A DNA stretch of 55,748 nucleotides from Candidatus Didemnitutus sp. (GCA_023701285.1 JAMPXH010000012.1:1-55748), one strand, 5' to 3'; counted from the first letter of the stretch, positions 43,941-52,675 are shown. A program made the numbers and translations. The notes: a model not told the origin generated them from the letters alone.

Positions 43941-44951
43941 ATGTGCGCCGTCGTCCTCCCTTCCTCCCGTCCGCCGCTCGCGCGGATGATCCGCATCCAC
44001 GAGATCCTGCAGGATGGTCGCGACACCAACTGCACCAAGCTGGCGGAACAGCTGGAGGTCTCCACCAAGACCATCATGCGCGACCTTGCGTTCATGCGCG
44101 ACCAGCTCGACCTGCCTGCCGAATACGACGCGCGCACCTTCACCTGGCGCTATGCCTACCCGGTGAGAAATTTCCCGACCGTGCAGATCAGCGAAGGCGA
44201 GCTGCTCGCCCTGCTCGTCGCACAGAAGGCCCTCGAGCAATACAAGGGCACGCCCTACCACGATCAGCTCGCCCACGCGTTCGAAAAACTTTCCTCCGGC
44301 CTGAACGAGCGCATCAGCTTCTCCCCGCGAGGCACCCTGCAGAACATCTCCTTCCACCAAGCCGGACTTGGACGCTCCGACCTCAAGCTCTTCGAGAAGC
44401 TCTCCCGCGCGGTGAACGAGTCGCACGAGGTCGCCTTCGACTACAAGAAGCCGCAGAGCCGCGAGACCGAGCCCCGCCGCGTGCAGCCCTACCACCTCGC
44501 GAACCGCGAGAGCGTCTGGTATCTCGTCGGCCACGACCTCGACCGCCAGGCCTTGCGCACCTTCGCCCTCGGCCGCATGCGCGGGCTCGCCGTCACCGCG
44601 CGGCACTTCGAGCGGCCGGCCGACTTTTCGCCCGCCAAGTTCTTCGGAAAGGCCTTCGGCGCCTTCGTCGGCACCGGCGACTACCGCATCGTCATCCGCT
44701 TCAGCGCCACCGCCGCCGATCAGATCCGCGAACGCTTCTGGCACGAATCGCAGGAGACGCGCGAGCTGCCCGACGGCGGCCTCGAATTCACGGTCCAACT
44801 CGGCGGGCTCGACGAAATCCTCCGCTGGACCCTCGGCTGGGCCGGCGAAGCCGAGGTGCTCGCCCCGCCCGAACTGCGCGACCTCGTGCGCTCCAAGGCC
44901 GAGGCGACCGTGCGCCGCTACGCCGCCGCCCCAGGCCGCAGAAAGCGCTGA
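43941..44951 (+). CDS. WYL-domain transcriptional regulator
   Basis: A 336-residue regulator. An N-terminal winged helix-turn-helix of DeoR type (MIRIHEILQDGRDTNCTKLAEQLEVSTKTIMRDL) is followed by a WYL domain near residues 150-230 (VAFDYKKPQSRETEPRRVQPYHL, VWYLVGHD, RTFALGRMRGL) and a WCX C-terminal extension (VIRFSATAADQIRER and onward). WYL domains sense nucleotides or nucleic acids and often control DNA damage or phage-defence genes. No defence operon is adjacent. The start is ATG 43941; ATG 43986 (MIRIHE) is a possible shorter start. Confidence 0.88.
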   Translation: MCAVVLPSSRPPLARMIRIHEILQDGRDTNCTKLAEQLEVSTKTIMRDLAFMRDQLDLPAEYDARTFTWRYAYPVRNFPTVQISEGELLALLVAQKALEQYKGTPYHDQLAHAFEKLSSGLNERISFSPRGTLQNISFHQAGLGRSDLKLFEKLSRAVNESHEVAFDYKKPQSRETEPRRVQPYHLANRESVWYLVGHDLDRQALRTFALGRMRGLAVTARHFERPADFSPAKFFGKAFGAFVGTGDYRIVIRFSATAADQIRERFWHESQETRELPDGGLEFTVQLGGLDEILRWTLGWAGEAEVLAPPELRDLVRSKAEATVRRYAAAPGRRKR

Positions 44952-45003
44952 TCCCCGACCGGGTCAGCACCCTCTGCGCCTGAGGCCAGACGAAAAGGGA
45001 ACC

Positions 45004-45477
45004 TCACGCCGCGACCGGACGCAGCACCGCCGGCATCAGCTCCGAGAGCACGGACGGACGCTTGCCGGCCGGCAGACGCCGGCGCACCGGCACAGGCTTG
45101 GGCCCGAGCGCCACGCTCACCCGCTGCATCAGCAACTCGAGGCGCTGCGCGGAGATCCGCCAGTCGGCGCCGGACGGGTGGAACCACTCGAAGCCGAACG
45201 ACACGCTGCCCCGCCCCGCTCCGTAGGAAACCACCGGATGCCCCTCGACCGCGATCTCGTGGAACAGCTCGATGCCGCTCGCCAGCAACCGCTCCTCCGG
45301 CACCGAGATGAAGCAACGCACTTGCTGGCCGTGCGGGCGGCCCTGCAAGGAGAGGCGGAATTCGCCGTCGGAGCCGGTGTGGACGAGTTCGTCGTAATCT
45401 TCCCGGGCCCGGAGACCGAGCAGGGCCAGCGCGGAGCGGAATTCGATGAGCGGAGTGCGGAGGGTGAACGTGTTCAT
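45004..45477 (-). CDS. Hypothetical protein
   Basis: A 157-residue soluble protein starting MNTFTLRTPLIEFRSALALLGLR, with mixed alpha/beta text (FRLSLQGRPHGQQVRCFISVPEE, VSFGFEWFHPSGADWRISAQRLE) and a basic C-terminal tail. No signal peptide, membrane segment or known motif. It is convergent with the WYL gene and divergent from the tricorn-type protease (215 bp gap). I do not recognise a family; codon and base usage are like its neighbours. Confidence 0.65.
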   Translation of the reverse strand: MNTFTLRTPLIEFRSALALLGLRAREDYDELVHTGSDGEFRLSLQGRPHGQQVRCFISVPEERLLASGIELFHEIAVEGHPVVSYGAGRGSVSFGFEWFHPSGADWRISAQRLELLMQRVSVALGPKPVPVRRRLPAGKRPSVLSELMPAVLRPVAA

Positions 45478-45692
45478 GGGAGTTATCGTGTCGGAGGTTA
45501 TGCGCCCACTTTACCGCCCGGGGTCGGACACGCGCCGTCCTACCCCGGGAAAAATACGCCGAAGACGCCGATTTTTTTCGGCCACTGCGGGCCGCGCCGA
45601 CGCCCAGCCTTTTGCCTGCTCCTTTTGGACCATGCCGCACGGACGCGTTCGGGTTTGCCCCGTCGGCGCCCCCCTCTACCGTCGTCCCAATC

Positions 45693-48600
45693 ATGACGAC
45701 GTCCATACCCCGTCTCTGGCTCGCGCTCGCCTTCTGTGCCGGTGCCGCCCTCGCCCACGCCTCCACTGCGGAGCAGACGAAACTGCTGCGCTTCCCTGCG
45801 ACCAACGGCTCGCAGATCGTCTTCAGCTACGCCGGCCAGCTCTACACCGTCGGCCTCGACGGCGGAGTCGCCCGCCGGCTCACCGACGGCCCCGGCTGGG
45901 CCGTGTTTCCCCGCTTCTCCGCCGACGGCCAGCAACTCGCCTTCACCGCCCAATACGACGGCAACACCGAGGTCTACGTCATGCCCGCCGACGGCGGCGT
46001 GCCGCGCCGGCTCTCCTACACCGCCACGCTCGGCCGCGACGACCTCAGCGACCGCATGGGACCGAACAACATCGTCCTCGCGTGGAAGAACCGCGCCAAC
46101 GAGATCGCCTTCCGCTCCCGCTGGCGCGAACCCAACGACTTCATCGGCCAACTCTACACCATCGGCCTCGACGGCGATCTGCCCAAGCAGCTCCCCGTGC
46201 CGCGCGGCGGCTTCCTCAGCTTCTCGCCCGACGACACGAAGATGGCCTACAACCGCGTCTTCCGCGAATTCCGCACCTGGAAACGCTACCAAGGCGGCAT
46301 GGCCGACGACGTCTGGATCATCGACCTGAAGACCGGCGCGCTCGAGAACATCACCAACCACCCCGCGCAGGACATCATCCCCATGTGGGCGCCGAACGGG
46401 AAAATCTATTTCCTCTCCGAACGCACCGGCCGGATGAACCTGTTCTCCTACGACCTCGCGTCGAAGAAGACCACGCAGCACACCAGCTACACCGACTACG
46501 ATGTGAAGTTTCCCTCGCTCGGCCAGGGCGGCATCGTCTACGAGCAGGCCGGCGTCATCTGGCGCTTCGATCTCAAGAGCGAGCAGGCCCGCCAGGTGCC
46601 CATCGTCGTCAAGGAAGACCTCGCCATCGCCCGCGACGCCCTCGTCAACGTCTCGAAAAACATCGCCGAGGTGAACCCCTCGCCCGACGGCAAACGCGTC
46701 GTCGTCACCGCCCGCGGCGAAACCTTCACCGTGCCCGCCAAGTTCGGCGCCGCCCGCAACCTCTCCAACACCCCGGGCGCCCACGAACGCGACGCCGTCT
46801 GGTCCCCCGACGGCAAGTGGATCGCCTACAACTCCGACGTCACCGGCGAGAACGAACTCTGGATCCGCCCGCAGGACGGCAAGGGCGAGCCGCGGCAGAT
46901 CACCCGCAACGCCGACACCTATTACTACTCGCCCGCCTGGTCGCCCGACTCCAAGAAACTCCTCTGGGGCGACCGCGAGCAGCGCCTCCGCTTCGTCGAC
47001 ATCGACACCCAGGAAGTCACGCTCATCGAGCAGAACGACACCTTCGAGATCACCAACTACGATTGGTCGCCCGACAGCCAGTGGGTCACCTGGACCTCGC
47101 CCCAGAACGGCACCTACGCGAAGATCAAACTCTACTCCCTCGACTCGAAACAGACACTCGACGTGACCGACGGCTGGTTCTCCGCCCGCGCCGCCACTTT
47201 CAGCGACGACGGCAAGTGGATCGTCTTCGCCTCCGGTCGCGACTTCACGCCCACCTACGGCGTCACCGAGTTCAATCACATCTATCAGAACTGGGAACGC
47301 GTTTACCTGGTCGCGCTCGCCAAGGACACCAAGTCCCCCTTCGAGCCGAAGAGCGACGAGGTCGAGATCGCCAAGGACGAACCCAAGAAGGACGAAGCCA
47401 AGGACGCCACCGGCAAACCTGACGCCGCTCCCGCCGTCGCCGCCACGACCGAAGCCACGGAGAAATCCCCCGCCAAAGCCGACGCCGCCACCGGCAAACC
47501 CGCGCCCGAAAAAGCGGACGCCAAGGACGCGAAGAAGAAGATCGTCGTGAAAGTCGACGCCGACGGCCTCCGCGACCGCATCGTCGGCCTGCCCATTGCC
47601 GCCGCCAGCTACCCGCGCATCGAGATGGCCGGCGACAAGGTTTACTACCTCAAGACGTCCGGCGGCTTCGGCCCCGCCAGCGGCACGCTCTTCGTCTACA
47701 ACCTGAAGGACCTCAAGGAAACCGAGCTCGGCGCCGCCAACGGCTTCCAGCTCACCGCCGACCGCAAGAAGATGCTCGTCCGCCAGCAGCGCGACTACGG
47801 CATCATCGACCTGCCGAACGCGAAGATCGAACTGAAGGACAAGCTCAACTTCGCCTCCCTCGAGATGTCGCTCGATCGCCGCGCGGAGTGGAACCAGATC
47901 TACCACGAAGCCTGGCGCCAGATGCGCGACTTCTTCTACGCACCCAACATGCACGGCGTGGACTGGGCCGTGCAGGGCAGCAAATACGCCGCCCTCGTGC
48001 CCCACGTCCGCCACCGCAACGACCTCAGCTACCTCATCGGCGAACTCATCGGCGAGTTGAACGTCGGCCACGCCTACGTCGGCGGCGGCGAGCGCGCCAA
48101 CGAGGCCACGCGCGTGCCGGTCGGCTTGCTCGGCGCCGAGTTTTCGCGCGATCCGCAGAGCCGCGCCTACCGCATCGACAAGATCCTCCGCGGCCAGAAC
48201 TGGCTCAAGGAAGTCCGCTCCCCGCTCACCGAGATCGGCGTGAACGTGCAGGAAGGCGACTACATCCTCGCCATCGACGGCAAACCGGTGCGCGACCTCC
48301 CGGTCTTGCACGCCGCGCTCGTCGGTAAAGTCGGCCAGCAAGTCACGCTGCGCGTCAACGGCATGCCCACCGACGAAGGTGCGCGCGACATCGTCGTCAC
48401 GCCGATCGCGGACGAGCAGCCGCTCTATTACTACAACTGGGTCCAGCGGAACATCGACTACGTCACGCAAAAAACCGGCGGCCAGGTCGGCTACATCCAC
48501 ATCCCCGACATGGGCCCCGGCGGCCTCAACGAGTTCGTGAAGCACTTCTACCCGCAGCTCGGCAAGAAGGCGCTCATCATCGACGACCGCGGCAACGGCG

Positions 48601-49088
48601 GAGGCAACGTCTCGCCGCAGATCGCCGAGCGCCTCTCGCGCGAGCTGCTCTTCGTCTCCATCGGCCGCAACGGCCAGCCCAACGCCAACCCCGGCCCGCA
48701 GATGATCGGCCCGAAGGTGCTTCTCGTGAACGAATTCTCCGCCTCCGACGGCGACATCTTTGCCTATCGCTTCCGCGCCCTCGGCCTCGGCAAGGTCATC
48801 GGCAAACGCAGCTGGGGCGGCGTCGTGGGCATCCGCGGCTCCCTGCCCTTCGTCGACGGCGGCTCGCTCAATCGCCCCGAATTCGCCAACGGCTACAGCA
48901 AGGACGGCAAGCAGTGGATCATGGAAGGCGAAGGCGTCACGCCCGACCAAACCGTCGACAACGACCCGTGGAAGGAATTCCACGGCGAGGATCAGCAACT
49001 CGACGTCGCCATCGCGCACATCCTCGGGGAGCTGAAGAAGAACCCCGGCGAACTCCCGCCGCCCCCGCCTTACCCGGTGAAGAAGTAA
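45693..49088 (+). CDS. Tricorn-type S41 peptidase (secreted)
   Basis: A 1131-residue exported protease. The signal peptide is MTTSIPRLWLALAFCAGAALAHA. Residues 25-540 hold two sets of WD40/TolB-like propeller repeats (AVFPRFSADGQQLAFTA, DAVWSPDGKWIAYNS, YSPAWSPDSKKLLWGD). Residues about 549-620 are a Lys/Ala/Glu-rich low-complexity linker. Then follow a C1 helical domain, a PDZ domain (about 860-940, EGDYILAIDGKPV) and the S41 catalytic domain: H793 in NVGHAY, S1018-D1019 in EFSASDGD, and the glutamate pair near 1078-1080 (MEGEGVTPD). Tricorn cuts peptides released by larger proteases; this copy would work in the periplasm. A strong terminator follows. Confidence 0.93.
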   Translation: MTTSIPRLWLALAFCAGAALAHASTAEQTKLLRFPATNGSQIVFSYAGQLYTVGLDGGVARRLTDGPGWAVFPRFSADGQQLAFTAQYDGNTEVYVMPADGGVPRRLSYTATLGRDDLSDRMGPNNIVLAWKNRANEIAFRSRWREPNDFIGQLYTIGLDGDLPKQLPVPRGGFLSFSPDDTKMAYNRVFREFRTWKRYQGGMADDVWIIDLKTGALENITNHPAQDIIPMWAPNGKIYFLSERTGRMNLFSYDLASKKTTQHTSYTDYDVKFPSLGQGGIVYEQAGVIWRFDLKSEQARQVPIVVKEDLAIARDALVNVSKNIAEVNPSPDGKRVVVTARGETFTVPAKFGAARNLSNTPGAHERDAVWSPDGKWIAYNSDVTGENELWIRPQDGKGEPRQITRNADTYYYSPAWSPDSKKLLWGDREQRLRFVDIDTQEVTLIEQNDTFEITNYDWSPDSQWVTWTSPQNGTYAKIKLYSLDSKQTLDVTDGWFSARAATFSDDGKWIVFASGRDFTPTYGVTEFNHIYQNWERVYLVALAKDTKSPFEPKSDEVEIAKDEPKKDEAKDATGKPDAAPAVAATTEATEKSPAKADAATGKPAPEKADAKDAKKKIVVKVDADGLRDRIVGLPIAAASYPRIEMAGDKVYYLKTSGGFGPASGTLFVYNLKDLKETELGAANGFQLTADRKKMLVRQQRDYGIIDLPNAKIELKDKLNFASLEMSLDRRAEWNQIYHEAWRQMRDFFYAPNMHGVDWAVQGSKYAALVPHVRHRNDLSYLIGELIGELNVGHAYVGGGERANEATRVPVGLLGAEFSRDPQSRAYRIDKILRGQNWLKEVRSPLTEIGVNVQEGDYILAIDGKPVRDLPVLHAALVGKVGQQVTLRVNGMPTDEGARDIVVTPIADEQPLYYYNWVQRNIDYVTQKTGGQVGYIHIPDMGPGGLNEFVKHFYPQLGKKALIIDDRGNGGGNVSPQIAERLSRELLFVSIGRNGQPNANPGPQMIGPKVLLVNEFSASDGDIFAYRFRALGLGKVIGKRSWGGVVGIRGSLPFVDGGSLNRPEFANGYSKDGKQWIMEGEGVTPDQTVDNDPWKEFHGEDQQLDVAIAHILGELKKNPGELPPPPPYPVKK

Positions 49089-49107
49089 ACCTCCCGCAGC
49101 GCCACCC

Positions 49108-49135
49108 AGGCCGCTCTCCCGAGCGGCCTTTTTCT
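49108..49135 (+). terminator. Rho-independent terminator of the tricorn gene
   Basis: A 9-bp stem AGGCCGCTC / GAGCGGCCT with a TCCC loop runs into TTTTC, 20 bp after the stop codon. Confidence 0.93.
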
Positions 49136-49239
49136 TGGGTGGGGGCGCTTGTCCCAAGCGCCCTGGGATGGCGGCTGCGTTTGCATTCGAAGCGCAAGCT
49201 GGAACCCAGGGCGGCTGAGGACAGCCGCCCCCACCCCAA
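49135..49239. repeat. Nested palindromic element (repeat family 3)
   Basis: Outer arms TTGGGTGGGGGCG (49135-49147) and CGCCCCCACCCCAA (49226-49239) pair with one bulge. Inside are two further hairpins: GGCGCTTG-TCC-CAAGCGCC near the left end and GGCGGCT / AGCCGCC near the right end. The element follows the terminator directly and fills the gap before the anti-sigma gene. Confidence 0.8.
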
Positions 49240-49338
49240 GGCTTGATGGCGCGCCGCTCCTCAACCAGATCCGCACCGGCTGGCGCCCGAATCAAAATTT
49301 GCCGAGGGGCGGGCCCGCCTCCATCGTATCACTTGGTC

Positions 49339-49635
49339 ATGAACGCCTCCGATCCGCTCTCTTCGTTGCTGCGCCGCTGGCGCCACGACCCTGCTCCGGC
49401 TCCCGATTTTGCCGCCGGCGTCTGGTCGCGCATCGAGGCCAGCCAGCGGCCCGAGCGCGTCGTCATCCCCTTCCGCTGGGCCTTGTCGCTCGCCGCGTCG
49501 CTGGCGCTGATCGCCGGCATCGGTTTTGCCCAATTGCAGACGCGCCGCGAGCATACCGAGCGCATGGCCGACACCTACGTGCGCAACGTCGACCCGATCC
49601 TGATGGTCGCCCACACCGGCCATCCGCCCCGCTGA
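49339..49635 (+). CDS. CnrY-like membrane anti-sigma factor (predicted)
   Basis: A 98-residue protein. The N-terminal 50 residues are cytoplasmic (LSSLLRRWRHDPAPAPDFAAGVWSRIE, a short sigma-binding-type helix region), then comes one membrane helix (FRWALSLAASLALIAGIGFAQL), then a short periplasmic tail of about 30 residues. Size and topology fit CnrY (95 residues), which holds its ECF sigma factor at the membrane. Its stop overlaps the next start (TGATG). The identification depends mainly on gene order; sequence similarity to CnrY cannot be judged by eye. Confidence 0.65.
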   Translation: MNASDPLSSLLRRWRHDPAPAPDFAAGVWSRIEASQRPERVVIPFRWALSLAASLALIAGIGFAQLQTRREHTERMADTYVRNVDPILMVAHTGHPPR

Positions 49636-50060
49636 TGAAGCGCCTCCTGCTCCTCCTCGCCGTGGTGGTGCTCGTCGGCGCGGGCTCCTACGGCATCACG
49701 CGCCTCGTCGTCCCACCGCCGCCAGCCGATGAGGATCAGATCGTGTGGTTGACCCGGGAATTCAAACTCACCCCCGCCCAAGCCGCCACCATCGAGGCGC
49801 TCCATCTGGCCTACATCCCGATCTGCTCCGATCACTGCGCCGCCATCGTCGCCGCCCGCGAGCGCCTCGCCGCATCCCCGACTGATACGAATCTCCGCAC
49901 GGAAGTCCTCCGGCTGGAGCGGATCTGCCAGGAGGCAACGCTCCATCACGTCCGCGAAGTCGCCGCGCAGATGGACGCCGCGCAAGGGGCGCGCTTCCTC
50001 GCGCTCGTCGAACCACGCATCCTGCGGCACGAGCACCACGCCGCCTTCGGCCTGAAATGA
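49635..50060 (+). CDS. Periplasmic metal-sensor-like protein (CnrX/ZraP type)
   Basis: A 141-residue protein with an N-terminal membrane anchor or signal (MKRLLLLLAVVVLVGAGSYGITRLVV) and a helical-hairpin periplasmic body: WLTREFKLTPAQAATIEALH is the LTxxQ-type opening of Spy/ZraP/CnrX proteins. Potential metal ligands cluster in ALHLAYIPICSDHCAAIV, ERICQEATLHHV and the C-terminal RHEHHAAF. CnrX senses cobalt and nickel; which metal or stress is sensed here is unknown. It overlaps the sigma gene by 4 bp (ATGA). Confidence 0.75.
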   Translation: MKRLLLLLAVVVLVGAGSYGITRLVVPPPPADEDQIVWLTREFKLTPAQAATIEALHLAYIPICSDHCAAIVAARERLAASPTDTNLRTEVLRLERICQEATLHHVREVAAQMDAAQGARFLALVEPRILRHEHHAAFGLK

Positions 50061-50614
50061 CCGCCGCCGGCACCGACACCGACGAGGACGCGATGCTGGC
50101 GCTGCAACGCGGCGAGGATCTGGCCCTGAACCGCCTGATGACGCGCTGGGAGAAGCCGCTGCGCGGATTCCTCTACCGCTCCACGCGGAACGAGCACGAC
50201 GCGCTCGATCTCGCGCAGGAAACCTTCGTCCGCATCTACCAACATCGCACGCGCTACCGGGCCGGCGCCCGTTTCTCCACGTGGATGTTCCAGATCGCGC
50301 TCAACCTCGCGCGTGACCACGCCCGGCGTCATCAACGCCGCCCCACCACCACGCTCGACGCCGCGCCCGAGCCCTTCACGACGCTCACCCCCGGTCACAG
50401 CGTGACCGACGCCGAAGCCGCCGCCGCCGTGCGCGCCGCCGTATCTGCGCTGCCCGCCGAGCTGCGCGAAGCCGTGTTGCTGGCGGAATTCGAGCATCTC
50501 CCGCACGCCGAGATCGCCGCCATCGTCGGCGCCACCCCGAAGGCCGTCGAGACCCGCCTCTACCGCGCCCGCGAGAAACTACGCGCCACGCTCGCACGCT
50601 ACTTGAAATCCTGA
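50057..50614 (+). CDS. ECF-type RNA polymerase sigma factor
   Basis: A 185-residue sigma-70-like factor. Region 2 reads LNRLMTRWEKPLRGFLYRSTRNEHDALDLAQETFVRIYQHRTRY and FSTWMFQIALNLARDHARR; region 4 is LPAELREAVLLAEFEHLPHAEIAAIVGATPKAVETRLYRAREKLR, a clear helix-turn-helix. It is the last gene of a tightly overlapping three-gene unit whose order (anti-sigma, sensor, sigma) and sizes match cnrYXH. An efflux target operon such as cnrCBA is not in the window. Repeat copy B begins at its stop codon. Confidence 0.92.
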   Translation: MTAAGTDTDEDAMLALQRGEDLALNRLMTRWEKPLRGFLYRSTRNEHDALDLAQETFVRIYQHRTRYRAGARFSTWMFQIALNLARDHARRHQRRPTTTLDAAPEPFTTLTPGHSVTDAEAAAAVRAAVSALPAELREAVLLAEFEHLPHAEIAAIVGATPKAVETRLYRAREKLRATLARYLKS

Positions 50615-50738
50615 GCCGGACTCATGCCGTTGGACGCGATTCCCGACTGATGAGCTCCTGACCATGGGGTGGTCGCCGCTGTCCCAGCGGCGACAGGCGT
50701 CGGTAGGCACACCGACGCCCACCTCCTGCATGATCCCG
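50614..50738. repeat. Dispersed repeat family 2, copy B (with extra hairpin)
   Basis: Matches copy A (25674-25774) at both ends but carries 24 extra bases (50679-50702). These complete a perfect 10-bp hairpin GTCGCCGCTG-TCC-CAGCGGCGAC at 50672-50694. A second small hairpin GTCGGT / ACCGAC follows at about 50700-50715. It begins on the last base of the sigma stop codon. Confidence 0.93.
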
Positions 50739-50890
50739 GCTGAGTCTGCCAGCGGACCGACGAGCCGTAACTTCCGCCCGGCCGCGAACACCCAAGCCCC
50801 GCACCGGCGCTCCACAATTGCGCCCCACTGTAGCGGTGCCCGGCCGGGCACCCGTGGACAACGCGCCGCGGCTCTGACACGTTCGCCGCC

Positions 50891-52258
50891 ATGTCGCTTG
50901 TCACGCTCAATCCCGCCACCGGCCGCCGCCTCCGTTCGTATCGCGAGCACACGGCGCGGCACGTCGACCGCACGCTTGATGCGGCGGCCCGGGCCTTCGA
51001 GGCGTGGCGCCAGCTCCCGTTCGCCCGGCGCGCACGCCACCTGCGCGCCGTGGCCCGGGAGTTGCGCCGCGGGGCGAGCGAACACGCCGCCCTCATCACG
51101 GCCGAGATGGGCAAGCCGATCACGCAGGCGCGCGCCGAAGTGGAGAAGTGCGCGGTGAATTGCGAGTTCTACGCCGCACAGGCCGCCGCCTTTCTGGCCG
51201 ACGAGCGCCCCGCCGGCGCGCCGGCGCAGCGTTACGTCACCTACCAACCGCTCGGCGTCGTGCTCGCCATCGAGCCGTGGAATTTCCCGTTCTGGCAGGT
51301 GTTCCGCGCTGCGGCCCCGGCGCTGATGGCGGGCAACGCCGTCGTGCTCAAGCACGCCGCCAACGTCACCGGCTGCGCCTTGGAAATCGCCCGTATCTTC
51401 GCGCGCGCCGGCATACCGCGCGGCGTTTTTCAAACCCTATTGCTCAGCGGCAAACGCACCGCCGGACTCGTGGCCGACCCGCGCATCGCGATGGTCACGC
51501 TCACCGGCAGCACCGCCGTCGGCCGCCAAGTCGCGGCGATCGCCGGCCAAGCGATGAAGCCGGGCGTCTTCGAACTCGGCGGCAGCGACGCCTACGTGAT
51601 CCTCGCCGACGCGGACCTGGAGCACGCCGCGGAGCTGTGCGCAGAATCGCGCCTCTACAACAACGGACAGAGCTGCATCGCGGCCAAGCGCCTTATCGTC
51701 GTCGAGGCGGTGCGGGCGCGCTTCGAGGCGCTCCTCGTCGCGCGCCTGCAAGCGCGCCGCACTGGCGATCCGCGCGAAGCGTCCACCCAGCTAGGGCCGC
51801 TGGCCCGCGCGGACCTGCGGACGGAGTTGCACCGACAAGTCCGGCGCAGCCTGCGCGCCGGTGCGCGGCTGCTCTGCGGTGGCACCCTGCCGCGCACGCC
51901 GGGCTGCTATTACCCACCGACCGCACTCACGAACGTGCGCCCCGGCATGGCCGCGTTCGACGAGGAATTGTTCGGCCCCGTCGCGGCGATCATCCCGGCC
52001 CGGAACGAGGCCGAGGCGATCCGACTCGCGAACGCGACTCCCTTTGGTCTCGGCGCGGGTGTCTTCACGCGCGACCGGCGGCGTGGCGAACGGCTCGCGC
52101 GCGAGCAGCTCGTGGCCGGCAACGCGTTCGTGAACGAGTTCGTGCGCTCGCATCCGACGCTCCCCTTCGGCGGCGTGAAGCTCAGCGGCCACGGCCGGGA
52201 ACTCGGCGCGTGGGGCATCCGCGAGTTCACTCACGCAAAGACGATCAGCGTAAGCTGA
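50891..52258 (+). CDS. NAD(P)-dependent aldehyde dehydrogenase (succinate-semialdehyde type)
   Basis: A 455-residue aldehyde dehydrogenase. Oxyanion asparagine is in PWNFPFWQV, cofactor lysine in VLKHAANVTG, general base E228 in ELGGSDAYV, and nucleophile C262 in NNGQSCIAAKR, with FGGVKLSGHGRELG near the end. Length and text resemble the short YneI/Sad-type succinate-semialdehyde dehydrogenases, which act on 4-carbon semialdehydes; the substrate is not certain. It is monocistronic as far as visible, 152 bp after repeat copy B. Confidence 0.92.
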   Translation: MSLVTLNPATGRRLRSYREHTARHVDRTLDAAARAFEAWRQLPFARRARHLRAVARELRRGASEHAALITAEMGKPITQARAEVEKCAVNCEFYAAQAAAFLADERPAGAPAQRYVTYQPLGVVLAIEPWNFPFWQVFRAAAPALMAGNAVVLKHAANVTGCALEIARIFARAGIPRGVFQTLLLSGKRTAGLVADPRIAMVTLTGSTAVGRQVAAIAGQAMKPGVFELGGSDAYVILADADLEHAAELCAESRLYNNGQSCIAAKRLIVVEAVRARFEALLVARLQARRTGDPREASTQLGPLARADLRTELHRQVRRSLRAGARLLCGGTLPRTPGCYYPPTALTNVRPGMAAFDEELFGPVAAIIPARNEAEAIRLANATPFGLGAGVFTRDRRRGERLAREQLVAGNAFVNEFVRSHPTLPFGGVKLSGHGRELGAWGIREFTHAKTISVS

Positions 52259-52288
52259 AACCGGCCCGGCGTCGCCCGCCGCACCGGG

Positions 52289-52675
52289 TCAATGTGGCGG
52301 ATGCGAAGCCGCGGAAGCTGCCCCGCGTCCGCCCCCCACGGGAGGGTTCGAATCGTGGCCACCCCAGCATTCCTCCATGAACTGCCTCACGCGCTCGGCG
52401 GAGACGCGCAGGAAAAAAATCCGCCGCAAGATGCCGCGATTCAGGGAGTGCGTCTGATACTCACCCGCTTCGGCATGAAAGAAACGCCGGCTGCGAATAT
52501 CGCCCACGCTGCGCAGGAAGTCGTGATCGGCCGTGAAATAGTCCGGCATCAGGTCCAGGATTCCTTGCAGGGGTTTGGCATGGAAATACAGCGCCCGGCG
52601 AAAGAGGTGTTCCTCGAACTGCTCGGGCGGGATACCGGCATGGGCACAGTATCGTTCGCGGAAAGTGGGGGGCAT
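52289..52675 (-). CDS. Small conserved-looking hypothetical protein
   Basis: A 128-residue soluble protein starting MPPTFRERYCAHAGIPPEQFEEHLF, with helical text (ALYFHAKPLQGILDLMPDYFTADHDFLRSVGD) followed by a basic stretch (SLNRGILRRIFFLRVSAERVRQFMEE). The last 20 residues are Gly/His-rich. No known domain. The pattern (aromatic and Arg-rich, orderly hydrophobic spacing) looks like a real gene rather than a chance frame. Convergent with the aldehyde dehydrogenase. Confidence 0.7.
   Translation of the reverse strand: MPPTFRERYCAHAGIPPEQFEEHLFRRALYFHAKPLQGILDLMPDYFTADHDFLRSVGDIRSRRFFHAEAGEYQTHSLNRGILRRIFFLRVSAERVRQFMEECWGGHDSNPPVGGGRGAASAASHPPH

Noticed and set aside
45540-49295. A 1251-codon minus-strand frame opposite the tricorn gene
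   Set aside because: Shadow of a strongly biased codon pattern. It has no motif and covers the gene, its promoter region and its terminator.
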